Below, in pieces: positions 16,148 to 23,889 of a stretch of 64,000 bases of DNA (positions within the stretch are counted from its first letter, which is position 1; every line of letters begins with the position of its first letter). A program made the translations under genes and the position numbers. Origin of the DNA: Arenimonas composti TR7-09 = DSM 18010 (GTDB lineage: Bacteria; Pseudomonadota; Gammaproteobacteria; Xanthomonadales; Xanthomonadaceae); the NCBI RefSeq assembly GCF_000426365.1, contig NZ_AUFF01000002.1:124001-188000 (forward strand), read 5' to 3'. The notes beneath the pieces were generated by a model. The model was not told where the DNA came from. It saw only the letters and a program-made list of their open reading frames with translations, and did not search any database.

Positions 16148-18319
16148 ATGCCGCACCGACCTTCGACCTTCCGCTACCGCGTCTACAACGGCCTGCTGCT
16201 GCTCGCGGTGGTGGTCGTCATGGGCACCTCGCTGATGTCGCTGCGCGCGACCAGCGAGCTGCAGGCGTCGGTGGAGCGGGCCAGCACCTCGCAGCAGGTG
16301 CTCGAGCAGATCCATCACTTCTGGGGCCTGCTGGGCGACAGCGAGTCGCACGGCCTGCGCTTCACGATCACCGGCAACGAGCAGTACCTCACCGAATTCC
16401 GCCACACCGTGCTCGAGATGGACGCGGCGCTGGACGAGCTGCAGGTGCTCACGGTCGACGATCCGCGGCAGTACGCCCTCGTCGGAACGCTGCGGCGCCT
16501 GCACCGCGAGCGCACCGAATACGGCGGCGTCACCCAGCAGCTGCGCCTGCGCGCGCTGCGCGGCGACGCCGCGGCGGGTGCCGAGGTGGAGGCGCGCATC
16601 CGCAGCGGGCGCGGGGCGCGCTTCCTGATCGAGATGAAGGAGGCCCGCGACGAGCTCGTGCGCGACGAGAACGCGCGCCTGGCCGAACGCAACGCATCGC
16701 GCAACCAGATGATCCAGCAGAACTGGGCGACGGTGCTGGTGGCCAACTGCCTGGCGCTGGTCGCCGGCCTGGTCGGCTATTCGTCGACCCGGCGCCTGCA
16801 GCGGCGGGCGCAGGAGGCCTATCGCGCCGAACTCCAGGCCGAGCAGGCGCGCCGCTCCAGCCACGACAAGTCGGTGTTCCTGGCCAGCATGAGCCACGAG
16901 ATCCGCACGCCGATGAACGCGATCTTCGGCTTCGCCAACCTGCTCGCCGACTCGGTCACCGACCCGACCCAGGCCGAGCACGTCGCCGCGATCCGCAAGA
17001 GCGGGCAGGCCCTGCTGTCGCTGATCAACGACGTGCTCGACCTGTCGAAGATGGAGGCGGGCAAGCTCGAACTGCGCGAGGAACCGACCGACATCCGCGA
17101 GATCGTCGACCAGATCCTGACGATGTTCCGGCAGAACGCCTCGGCCCGCGGCATCGACCTGCGCGCCGAATTCGAGGGTCCGGTCGACCGGCCGCTGCTG
17201 GTGGACCCGGTGCGCCTACGCCAGGTGCTGATCAACCTCGTCAGCAACGCGGTCAAGTACACCGAGCGCGGCAGCGTCACCGTGCGCATCGTCTGCGTGC
17301 CCAGGAACGGCGTGTCGGCGGGCGGCGACGAGAGCGAATGCGACCTGCGCGCCGAGGTGGTCGACACCGGCACCGGCATCCCGGCGCACCAGCTCGGGGT
17401 GATCTTCGAGCCCTTCGAGCAGGGCGACAGCCCCGACGGCAAGTCGCGCGAGGGCACCGGTCTCGGCCTGAGCATCGCCCGCCGTCTGGCCGCGCTGATG
17501 GGTGGCTCGCTGCACGCCGAGAGCACGCTCGGCAGCGGCTCCCGCTTCGTGCTCGACGCCCCGGGCCGCAGGATCTGCGCCGATCCGGTGACGCAGCAGC
17601 CGACCTCCGGCCCGGCGATCGATTTCGACCGCTTGCCACCGCTGGACGTGCTGGTGGTGGACGACGTCGCCTGGAACCGCGATCTGGTCAGCGCCTACCT
17701 GCGCGGCAGCCACCACCGCGTGCGCCAGGCCGAAGATGGCCAGTTCGCCGTCGACGAGGTGCGCCGCGCGCGGCCCGATGTCGTGCTGATGGACCTGCGG
17801 ATGCCGCGGATGTCGGGCGAGCAGGCCCTGCTGCAGATCAAGTCGGACCCCGAGAGCGCGCTGGTGCCGGTGATCGCGGTCACGGCCTCGAGCATGAGCA
17901 ACGACGAGAACTGGCTGCGCAACCGCTTCGACGGCTACGTGCGCAAGCCGTTCTCGCGCGCCGACCTGTTCACCGCGCTGGCCGCGCATTTCGACGCGGC
18001 CCCGGCGCCGGGCACGTCGCCTGCCGTGGCCGAGGCGCCGGAACCGCTGTCGCCACTGCCAGGCCGCCCCGATCCGAAGGCGCTGGCGGCGCTGCAGCGC
18101 CTGTATGCCGACGAGGTGCCCTCGCTGCGGGCGCACCTGCGCATGCGCGAGGCCGGTGCCCTCGCCGAACGCCTCGCGCGCCTCGCCGCGGACCTCGACT
18201 GGCCGCGCCTGCAGGCGCACGCCGGGGAGCTCGCCGCCGCGGTCGAGGCCTTCGATGTCCCCGCGATCCGCAAACTGCTGGATGATTGCCCCATGCCCGA
18301 GAATCCCACCGATGAATGA
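16148..18319 (+). CDS. Hybrid sensor kinase with CHASE3-like sensor
   Basis: 723 aa; ATG 16148 after GGGAG. TM1 at about 12-32, a helical CHASE3-like periplasmic domain (about 33-190), TM2 at about 194-212. The HisKA box has H250 in SMSHEIRTPMNAI. ATPase boxes are LINLVSNAVKY, DTGTGIP and GTGLGLSIARRL. A receiver domain has D549 (VVLMDLRMPRMSG). The C-terminal 110 residues resemble a degenerate phosphotransfer region without a clear HxxKG motif. Its end overlaps the next gene by 8 bases. It may signal to the AlgB-type regulator or to the receiver-kinase that follows. Confidence 0.9.
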   Translation: MPHRPSTFRYRVYNGLLLLAVVVVMGTSLMSLRATSELQASVERASTSQQVLEQIHHFWGLLGDSESHGLRFTITGNEQYLTEFRHTVLEMDAALDELQVLTVDDPRQYALVGTLRRLHRERTEYGGVTQQLRLRALRGDAAAGAEVEARIRSGRGARFLIEMKEARDELVRDENARLAERNASRNQMIQQNWATVLVANCLALVAGLVGYSSTRRLQRRAQEAYRAELQAEQARRSSHDKSVFLASMSHEIRTPMNAIFGFANLLADSVTDPTQAEHVAAIRKSGQALLSLINDVLDLSKMEAGKLELREEPTDIREIVDQILTMFRQNASARGIDLRAEFEGPVDRPLLVDPVRLRQVLINLVSNAVKYTERGSVTVRIVCVPRNGVSAGGDESECDLRAEVVDTGTGIPAHQLGVIFEPFEQGDSPDGKSREGTGLGLSIARRLAALMGGSLHAESTLGSGSRFVLDAPGRRICADPVTQQPTSGPAIDFDRLPPLDVLVVDDVAWNRDLVSAYLRGSHHRVRQAEDGQFAVDEVRRARPDVVLMDLRMPRMSGEQALLQIKSDPESALVPVIAVTASSMSNDENWLRNRFDGYVRKPFSRADLFTALAAHFDAAPAPGTSPAVAEAPEPLSPLPGRPDPKALAALQRLYADEVPSLRAHLRMREAGALAERLARLAADLDWPRLQAHAGELAAAVEAFDVPAIRKLLDDCPMPENPTDE

Positions 18320-19394
18320 TTCCAGCCACGCCCTGGTGATGGTCGTCGACGACCAGGAAGCCAACGTCCGCACCGTCGGCGCCCTGCTGAGCCGGGCGGG
18401 CTTCGACGTCGCGCCCTGCTACAGCGGCGTCGAGGCGCTCGACCGGATCGCCGTCGGTCCGCCGGACCTGGTGCTGCTCGACATGCGCATGCCGGTGATG
18501 GACGGCTTCCAGGTGCTGGAGAAACTGCGTGCCGACCCGGCGACGCGCGAGTTGCCGGTGATCTTCCTGACCGCCGACCACGAGCGCGAATCGCTGGTGC
18601 GCGCCTTCGGCGCCGGCGCGGTGGACTACGTCACCAAACCCTTCGTGCCGGAGGAACTGCTGGCGCGGGTGCGCACCCATGCGGAACTGAAGATCGCCCG
18701 CGACCGCCTGTCGCGCCTGGCCGAGGAACGCCAGCAGAGCCTGGAGCTGATCGCCCACGACCTGCGCAACCACTTCACGAACGTGCTGTTCGCCTGCGAC
18801 CTGATGTCCAACGAAAGCGTCGCCGCGACCCAGCGCGCACGCCTCGGCGAGAACATCCGCAGTTCGGCCAACGCCGGCCTGATGTTCCTGCAGGCCGTGC
18901 TCGACCAGGCCGCCGACGAGGCGCGCGGCGTCACGATGGAACCGCTGCCGGCGGCGCAGATGGCGCAGGAGTGCATCGACGCCTTCAGCGAGCACGCGGC
19001 CGGCAAGGCGATGCGCTTCGACCTGCGCCTCGACCGCCACCTGCTGGTCAAGGGCCAGCGCGCCGCCGTGCAGCATGTACTGCAGAACCTCGTCTCGAAC
19101 GCGATCAAGTACGCGCCGCGCGAGAGCGTGATCACCGTCGCCGCCGTGCGCCACGAGGAGTTCGGACGCCTGCAGGTGATGGACCAGGGGCCCGGCGTCT
19201 CCAGCACCGACCAGGCGATGCTGTTCCGCCGCTTCGCGCCGCTGTCGAGCCAGACCACCGGCGGCGAGAAGTCGACCGGCCTGGGCCTGAGCCTCGCGAA
19301 GCAGAAGGCGAGGGCGATGGGCGGTGACCTCTGGTACGACCCGCGGCCCGGCGGCGGCGCGTGTTTCACCCTCGAGCTGCCGCGGGTCGACTGA
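18312..19394 (+). CDS. Receiver-histidine kinase fusion
   Basis: 360 aa, no membrane segment. Receiver domain 1-125 with D57 (LVLLDMRMPVMDG) and K109, then a linker and a kinase core with H149 in LIAHDLRNHFTN, N box QNLVSNAIKYAP, G1 DQGPGVSS and G2 STGLGLSLAKQKA. The receiver-first order is typical of orphan or relay kinases that accept a phosphate from a hybrid kinase. It overlaps the hybrid kinase gene and probably forms a relay with it. No output domain is present. Confidence 0.9.
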   Translation: MNDSSHALVMVVDDQEANVRTVGALLSRAGFDVAPCYSGVEALDRIAVGPPDLVLLDMRMPVMDGFQVLEKLRADPATRELPVIFLTADHERESLVRAFGAGAVDYVTKPFVPEELLARVRTHAELKIARDRLSRLAEERQQSLELIAHDLRNHFTNVLFACDLMSNESVAATQRARLGENIRSSANAGLMFLQAVLDQAADEARGVTMEPLPAAQMAQECIDAFSEHAAGKAMRFDLRLDRHLLVKGQRAAVQHVLQNLVSNAIKYAPRESVITVAAVRHEEFGRLQVMDQGPGVSSTDQAMLFRRFAPLSSQTTGGEKSTGLGLSLAKQKARAMGGDLWYDPRPGGGACFTLELPRVD

Positions 19395-19415
19395 CCTCTC
19401 GCGACCCGGCAAGAA

Positions 19416-19440
19416 GAAGGGCGCCGCAAAGGCGCCCTTC
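19416..19440 (-). terminator. Terminator between kinase and entericidin genes
   Basis: Perfect 10-bp stem gaagggcgcc/ggcgcccttc with GCAAA loop. On the minus strand it is followed by TTCTTCTT, so it should terminate the DUF1328-entericidin transcript; it may also act weakly on the convergent kinase transcript. Confidence 0.7.
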
Positions 19441-19465
19441 CGGAAGCGATCGAAGAAGCGCGCGA

Positions 19466-19615
19466 TCAGGTGCGGGTGTCTTCGGCCGCTTCCTCGATGC
19501 CCTCGCCGACTTCCTGGATGTCGCGGCCGGCGCCTTCGACGGTGTGGCAGGCGCCGAGGACGAACATCAGGCCGAGCAGGGTGGCGACGCCGAGCGTGCG
19601 GGTGGTCTTGTTCAT
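19466..19615 (-). CDS. Entericidin-like small lipoprotein
   Basis: 49 aa. Start supported by AGGAG 7 bases upstream. A signal peptide ends in a lipobox LGAC (C23), so the mature lipopeptide of about 27 residues would be lipid-anchored. The mature part, CHTVEGAGRDIQEVGEGIEE, matches the entericidin A/B (EcnAB) pattern. EcnB of E. coli is a stationary-phase and osmotically induced toxic lipoprotein; no EcnA-like antitoxin is adjacent. It lies 42 bases after the DUF1328 gene and is probably co-transcribed with it. Confidence 0.85.
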   Translation of the reverse strand: MNKTTRTLGVATLLGLMFVLGACHTVEGAGRDIQEVGEGIEEAAEDTRT

Positions 19616-19657
19616 GGGGGTGCTCCTGGTGACGTGGTGGGGCGGGGGAAGCGCGGT

Positions 19658-19819
19658 TCAGACGGCCTTGCGGCCGGTGAACAGCGAGATGACGAACAGC
19701 ACGAGGAAGACGAAGAACAGGATCTTGGCGATGCCCGCGGCGGCGCCGGCGATGCCGCCGAAGCCGAGGATCGCGGCGATGATCGCGACGACGAGGAAGA
19801 TGATCGTGTAGGACAGCAT
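19658..19819 (-). CDS. DUF1328 (YtjA-like) small membrane protein
   Basis: 53 aa with two hydrophobic helices separated by [14 protein letters not shown], the DUF1328 signature. AGGAGA precedes the ATG. YtjA-type proteins are inner-membrane proteins associated with stress and stationary phase; mechanism unknown. A sigma-54-like element lies about 50 bases upstream. It precedes the entericidin gene. Confidence 0.87.
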   Translation of the reverse strand: MLSYTIIFLVVAIIAAILGFGGIAGAAAGIAKILFFVFLVLFVISLFTGRKAV

Positions 19820-19868
19820 GGCGTTCTCCTGGAATGCGCAAGCGGAAGGCCGCGCTCACCAGGACGGT

Positions 19869-19884
19869 TACAAGTTCCATGCCA
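19869..19884 (-). promoter_or_regulatory. Sigma-54-like promoter for DUF1328-entericidin
   Basis: Minus strand TGGCATG-GAAC-TTGTA fits TGGCAYG-N4-TTGC except that the -12 GC is GT. GG-to-GT spacing is 10 bases, as required. The predicted start would give a leader of about 40 bases. Confidence 0.45.
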
Positions 19885-20080
19885 AGCACGAAACGTGCGC
19901 CGCGCCTCGTTTTCGCATCGGCGCCGCGCGAACGGAAAGGCGAAACGCAACTCCGCCGCCCCTCGCCACCATGCAGCCTGCAATCCCTCGCCGGCTCCGG
20001 ACCCCGCGCTCTCACACGCCTTTCGCGCGCAGCGCGCGCAACCACTCGTTACTCGTTCCTCTCCCCTCTTCTCATCCTGT

Positions 20081-20096
20081 TGGCACGGGTCTTGCG
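20081..20096 (+). promoter_or_regulatory. Consensus sigma-54 promoter for the lipoprotein gene
   Basis: TGGCACG-GGTC-TTGCG matches the RpoN consensus TGGCACG-N4-TTGC at every conserved base, with the required 10 bases between GG and GC. Transcription would start near 20107, about 55 bases before the lipoprotein ATG. The AlgB-type activator at 14152 is the nearest known kind of partner. Confidence 0.78.
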
Positions 20097-20160
20097 AGCG
20101 TTCTCGCATCGCCGACGCAAGCCGCGTCCGCGAGTCCCCACACCACTGGAGTCCCCCACC

Positions 20161-20616
20161 ATGAAGACCCCGATCATTTCCGCCCTCGCTTTCGCCCTGA
20201 CCCTGTCGCTGGGCGCCTGCAAGCCCGAGTCCCCGGCCGAAGTCCAGGAGGACATGGCCGAAGCACGCGCCGACGCCGCACGCGAGATCGCCGACGAGCG
20301 CGAAGAACTGAACGACGCGATGCGCGACGCCAACGAGGAGATCGCCGACGAGTCCGTGCAGGGTGACCTGGACGGCCTGGCCGAGGCGCGCGCCGACGGC
20401 ACCGAGGCGACCGCCGAAGAGCGCTACGACCTGCGCGTCGCCGAGGCCGAGGGCGTGCGCGACATCGAGAAGGAGCGCTGCGACGGCCTGGCCGACGGCC
20501 AGCGCGGTCCGTGCAACGACGCCGCCGATGCGGCCTTCGACATGGCGAAGGCGGCCGCGAAGGCCGAACTCGACGCGGCCCAGCAGAACGCCGACGCGAT
20601 CCGCGACTCGAACTGA
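20161..20616 (+). CDS. Charged coiled-coil lipoprotein
   Basis: 151 aa. Signal peptide with lipobox LGAC (C20). The mature part is almost entirely Ala/Glu/Asp/Arg-rich, strongly helical, with a heptad-like pattern and two Cys residues in the sequence ERCDGLADGQRGPCND that could form a disulfide. No known family is recognised. Export and lipidation are clear; function unknown. It has a consensus sigma-54 promoter upstream, which suggests stress- or nutrient-regulated expression. Confidence 0.8.
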   Translation: MKTPIISALAFALTLSLGACKPESPAEVQEDMAEARADAAREIADEREELNDAMRDANEEIADESVQGDLDGLAEARADGTEATAEERYDLRVAEAEGVRDIEKERCDGLADGQRGPCNDAADAAFDMAKAAAKAELDAAQQNADAIRDSN

Positions 20617-20654
20617 CCGTCGTGCCGCCCCGCCCCCGCCGGCGCGGCGGCAGC

Positions 20655-20711
20655 GGAAAACCCGGTTTTCCCGAGGTCCGACGGACCCGTTCCCGCCCGG
20701 AACGGGTCCGT
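20655..20711 (+). terminator. Paired hairpins after the lipoprotein gene
   Basis: A short ggaaaacc/ggttttcc palindrome (20655-20671) is followed by a perfect 13-bp stem acggacccgttcc/ggaacgggtccgt (20681-20711). There is no long U tract, so termination efficiency is uncertain, but the position directly after the gene fits. Confidence 0.55.
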
Positions 20712-20757
20712 TCCCGTTGGAAGGCGAAAAAACCCGCGAAAAAACGCCCTTGCGTAC

Positions 20758-20786
20758 TTGGCGGGCACGCGCAGTTGCCCTACATT
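20758..20786 (+). promoter_or_regulatory. Sigma-70-type promoter for the HU-like gene
   Basis: TTGGCG (20758-20763), 17-base spacer, TACATT (20781-20786). Both boxes match consensus at four positions. It lies 61 bases before the start codon and is preceded by A-rich stretches (gaaaaaacccgcgaaaaaac) that could act as an UP-like or curved element. Confidence 0.5.
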
Positions 20787-20846
20787 CGCCCTGCCGGCCC
20801 CGCCCGGACACCCAATCACCCAACGAGCGACACGGGAAAACGAAGA

Positions 20847-21215
20847 ATGGCTACCAAGAAGAAAGTTGCTGCGAAGAAGGCCGCCCCGAAGGCCGCCGCC
20901 AAGCCGATCAAGGAAGCGCTGAGCAAGTCGGGCCTGGTGGCGCACATCGCCGAAGGCACCGGCGTCGCGGCGAAGGACGTCCGCGCCGTGCTCGCTTCGC
21001 TCGAGAGCGCCGTGCACGCCTCGATCAGCAAGAAGGGCGCCGGCCAGTTCACCCTGCCGGGCCTGCTGAAGATCACCGCCGTCAACGTGCCGGCCAAGCC
21101 GAAGCGCAAGGGCATCAACCCGTTCACCAAGGAAGAGCAGTGGTTCGCCGCCAAGCCGGCCTCGGTGAAGGTCAAGGTGCGCCCGCTGAAGAAGCTGAAG
21201 GACGCCGCGGCCTGA
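20847..21215 (+). CDS. HU-family DNA-binding protein with Lys/Ala-rich tail
   Basis: 122 aa. The first 20 residues are a basic extension (ATKKKVAAKKAAPKAAAKP) unlike standard 90-residue HU. The rest is an HU/IHF fold: KEALSKSGLVAHIAEGTGV, then FTLPGLLKITAVNVPAKPKRKGI, where the beta-arm Pro-containing segment is shortened and altered. Such extended HU-like proteins occur in xanthomonads and bind DNA through both parts. The usual HU Arg-Asn-Pro arm tip is not conserved, so it is a divergent member. Monocistronic, with its own promoter and terminator. Confidence 0.85.
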   Translation: MATKKKVAAKKAAPKAAAKPIKEALSKSGLVAHIAEGTGVAAKDVRAVLASLESAVHASISKKGAGQFTLPGLLKITAVNVPAKPKRKGINPFTKEEQWFAAKPASVKVKVRPLKKLKDAAA

Positions 21216-21242
21216 TCGCCGCTGCAATTCCTGTGTGCCCGG

Positions 21243-21270
21243 AGCGGGACGATCGCGAGATCGTCCCGTT
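21243..21270 (+). terminator. Terminator after the HU-like gene
   Basis: Perfect 10-bp stem cgggacgatc/gatcgtcccg with GCGA tetraloop, extended by a G-U and an A-T pair and followed by ttctgcttt. It lies between convergent genes and may serve both. Confidence 0.7.
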
Positions 21271-21276
21271 CTGCTT

Positions 21277-21780
21277 TCAGGGCGTCGCGTAGACGCTCAG
21301 GCGCTGTTCGCCGATCTCGCGTTCGCCCAGCGACACCATGCCGAGCTTTTCGAGCAGCCTGCAGGAAGCGTCGTTTCCGGGGCTGACGATCGCCAGCAGC
21401 CGGTCCATCGCCAGCGCCGAGCGCGCATGCGCCAGCGTCGCCGCGGCCGCCTCGAGCGCGAACCCGCGCCCGCGGAAACGCGGCAGCCAGGCATAGCCGA
21501 GGTCCGGCGCCTCGAGCGTGTCGCGGCGGATCAGCCCGCAGATCCCGGCGGGCTCGCCGGTTTCCAGCAGCTCGCAGAGCCACAGTCCGTGGCCGTGACG
21601 GGCATAGCTGGCCTGCGGTCCGTCGCCGACATAGGCGCGCGCGCTGTCGAGGTCGCGCACGCCGCGGTCGCCGATGTGGCGCAGGAAATCCGGATCGGTC
21701 AGCAGCTCGAGCACGAACGGCGCATCGTCGGCGACCAGTTCGCGCAGGCGCAGGCGCGGCGTGCGCAGGATTTCCTTCAA
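21277..21780 (-). CDS. GNAT N-acetyltransferase (RimJ/RimL type)
   Basis: 167 aa. Opening TPRLRLRELVADDAPFV is typical of RimJ/RimL-like GNATs; the acetyl-CoA loop appears as PRFRGRGFALEAAAATL, and the C-terminal CRLLEKLGM is a common GNAT element. The start ATG overlaps the stop of the GGDEF gene (ATGA), so it is translationally coupled. It is the last gene of the minus-strand run that starts at 26524. Substrate unknown. Confidence 0.88.
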   Translation of the reverse strand: MKEILRTPRLRLRELVADDAPFVLELLTDPDFLRHIGDRGVRDLDSARAYVGDGPQASYARHGHGLWLCELLETGEPAGICGLIRRDTLEAPDLGYAWLPRFRGRGFALEAAAATLAHARSALAMDRLLAIVSPGNDASCRLLEKLGMVSLGEREIGEQRLSVYATP

Positions 21781-23561
21781 GGCGGGGACATTCCGTCGAG
21801 GTCCGGAGTGAACACGGCGACGCGGTCACGGCCGCCGCGCTTGGCCGCGTACATCGCCGCATCGGCGCTGGCCAGCAGCTTGTTGAAGTCGAAGCCGGCG
21901 CGCAGGGTGTCGGCCACCCCGAAACTGCCGGAGATGCGGAAGTCGCGGCCGGTCGACTGCGTGTCGATCCGGTGCAGGGCCTCGCGGCATTTCTCGGCGA
22001 GCACGATGCCCTCCGCCGCGGTGGCGCCCGGCAGCAGCACCGCGAACTCCTCGCCGCCGATGCGCCCGAGCAGGTCGGCGCGGCGGATGCAGCCGCGACA
22101 GGCGTCCGCGACCTGGCGCAGCACCCAGTCGCCGACCCCGTGCCCGAAGCGGTCGTTGATCGACTTGAACTCGTCCAGGTCGAACATCACCATCGCCACC
22201 GCCTCGCCGTCGCGCTGGCAGCGGTCGAGCGTCAGTTCGGCGCTGCGGGTGAAGTGGTGGCGGTTGCTCGAGCGCGTCAGCGCGTCGAGCTCGGCCATGC
22301 GCCGGAACACCATCTGCGTGCGCTTGGTCTTCCACGCCCAGTAGACGATGACCGTCAGCAGCACCAGCAGTAGCGCGACCAGCAGCTGGGTGTTGCGCGC
22401 CGCCTGCTGCGCGACCTTCTGCTCGAGCTGCAGCAGCCGGTTCTGGTCGTCGAGGCGCTGGATCGTCCGGTTCTTCTCCTCGGTCTCCTGGCGCACCGCC
22501 TGGAAGGCGAGTTCGCGCGCCTTCACTGCGTCGAGATAGGCCTTGTCCGCCTGCGCGTAGCGGCGGTAGTGGTCGAACGCAGCGGCGAAATCGCCGCGTC
22601 GTTCCGCGACCCGGTACAGCGTTTCGTGCGCCTGCACCAGCGGCAGCGAGAACGCCATCTCCGAGCTGCGCGCGAGCGCCTCGCGGGCGTGCTGCGTCGC
22701 CCTGGCGTCGTCGCCGTTCTCGAAATACAGGCGGGCGAGCAGGGAATGCACCTCGCCGATCAGGCGCGGATAGCGGGTGCCCTCGATCGCCGCCAGGTTG
22801 TCCTCGAGGATCGCCATCGCCTCGGCACGGCCGCCCTGCTGCTCGTGCACGCGCGCGAGCAGGCTGCGCGAGAAGCTGGTGACGATGGTCTCGCCGAGCG
22901 CGTCGCAGGCGGCGATCGTTTCCTCGATCTCGGCCGGCGACGGTGGCCGGATCACGACGTCCGGCTCGGAGGCGAGGAAGTTCTGGTATTCGGCCTCGAG
23001 TTTCTGCTGGCCGGCGAAGCAGTGCGACCGCGGGTCGCGGCTCGCCACCAGCACGCGGTCGGCGTAATGGCTGGCGAGCGCGAACTGGCCGATCTGGGTG
23101 TACAGCGCGGAAGCCGCGAACCAGGCATGGCTGCGCAGTTCCGGGTCGGGGACGCGTTCGACCAGTTCCAGCGTGCGATCGAGCTGGCGCAGGCCCTCGG
23201 CGAAATCGCGGGTCGCCGCCAGCGAATTGACCGCGAGCGCGCCGGCGCGGAGGCGGATGCCGGGATCGTCGCTGGCCTCGAACAGGGTCCGCGCCTGCAC
23301 GATCGCGTCGTCGAAGCGGCCGGAGTAGGCGAGCTCGTAGGCGCGCAGGTACTGCAGCTGCTCGAGCTGGTCGGCGGTGGCGCTGGCGGTGAGGGCTTCG
23401 ACCTGGCGCAGGGTCGCACTGAATTCGCGCGGGTCGGAGCTGCGCAGCGCCTCGGCGCGATCGAGCAGCGCCTGCAGCGGTTCAGCGGAAGACGGCGGTA
23501 CGACCGCCGCCGCCGAGGCGGCGGCGATCGCGAGGGCGAGCGCGATTCCGGTGACCTTCAC
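21777..23561 (-). CDS. TPR-containing membrane diguanylate cyclase (GGDEF)
   Basis: 594 aa. Signal peptide (about 1-26), then a periplasmic tetratricopeptide-like region (30-370), a coiled coil (about 365-400), one transmembrane helix (LLVALLLVLLTVIVYWAW) and a C-terminal GGDEF domain with GGEEF at 502-506. The catalytic motif is intact. The upstream Arg of an inhibitory RxxD site is not obvious. It makes c-di-GMP from two GTP. It starts 9 bases after the borosin precursor gene, so expression is probably linked. A GAF-HD-GYP gene with the opposing activity lies 3 kb away. Confidence 0.92.
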   Translation of the reverse strand: MKVTGIALALAIAAASAAAVVPPSSAEPLQALLDRAEALRSSDPREFSATLRQVEALTASATADQLEQLQYLRAYELAYSGRFDDAIVQARTLFEASDDPGIRLRAGALAVNSLAATRDFAEGLRQLDRTLELVERVPDPELRSHAWFAASALYTQIGQFALASHYADRVLVASRDPRSHCFAGQQKLEAEYQNFLASEPDVVIRPPSPAEIEETIAACDALGETIVTSFSRSLLARVHEQQGGRAEAMAILEDNLAAIEGTRYPRLIGEVHSLLARLYFENGDDARATQHAREALARSSEMAFSLPLVQAHETLYRVAERRGDFAAAFDHYRRYAQADKAYLDAVKARELAFQAVRQETEEKNRTIQRLDDQNRLLQLEQKVAQQAARNTQLLVALLLVLLTVIVYWAWKTKRTQMVFRRMAELDALTRSSNRHHFTRSAELTLDRCQRDGEAVAMVMFDLDEFKSINDRFGHGVGDWVLRQVADACRGCIRRADLLGRIGGEEFAVLLPGATAAEGIVLAEKCREALHRIDTQSTGRDFRISGSFGVADTLRAGFDFNKLLASADAAMYAAKRGGRDRVAVFTPDLDGMSPP

Positions 23562-23570
23562 CGTGGTCCG

Positions 23571-23849
23571 TCAGTGACGGATTTCCGCTTCCTTCTCTTC
23601 GCCGGGCTCGTCGGTCGGCTGGTCTTCCCCGTCCTTCTGCGGTTCGTCGTCGGCCGGGAACAGCGCGCAGATCATCTTCGGGCGGCCGCCGAGGCCGGCC
23701 GCGATCGTCGCGGCATCGCCGGACAGCAGCGCCATCCGCACGTCGTCGTCGAGCCCGGCGGCCTTCGCGGCGGCGGTGAACTCCTCGCCCTGCGCCGGCA
23801 GCACGGCGTCGCGGCCCATCGCTTCCAGGAATGCGATCACATTCGACAT
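23571..23849 (-). CDS. Split-borosin precursor protein (putative RiPP substrate)
   Basis: 92 aa, preceded by AAGGGGA. Residues 1-55 are helical with the pattern FLEAMGRDA, AAGLDDDVRMALLSGD and IAAGLG, which resembles the borosin-binding domain of split precursors such as Shewanella SonA. A short hydrophobic segment MICALFPADDEP (about 59-70) is the best candidate for the N-methylated core. The last 20 residues are acidic and polar. The gene lies 40 bases after the matching methyltransferase, in the same order as sonM-sonA. The family call is from recall of that system, not from a search; the position of methylation is inference. Confidence 0.75.
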   Translation of the reverse strand: MSNVIAFLEAMGRDAVLPAQGEEFTAAAKAAGLDDDVRMALLSGDAATIAAGLGGRPKMICALFPADDEPQKDGEDQPTDEPGEEKEAEIRH

Positions 23850-23889
23850 CAGGTTTTCCCCTTCGTTGGTCCAGCGTGGTGGAGCGGAC

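Larger units (their letters stand above)
19820..20160. other. Divergent control region between DUF1328 and lipoprotein genes
   Basis: No gene is seen. It holds two divergent sigma-54-type promoters (19869-19884 minus, 20081-20096 plus), a perfect 13-base palindrome GCACG-AAA-CGTGC at 19886-19898, and a GCGCGC-containing palindrome near 20027. The palindromes are candidate activator sites. Confidence 0.55.

Noticed and set aside
19466-19615. Entericidin toxin-antitoxin pair with the DUF1328 gene
   Set aside because: The DUF1328 protein is a membrane protein without a lipobox and does not resemble EcnA, so an antitoxin role is not supported.
23571-23849. Nif11-type leader peptide
   Set aside because: The helical leader has a similar size, but there is no Gly-Gly type cleavage motif and the adjacent enzyme is a borosin-type N-methyltransferase.
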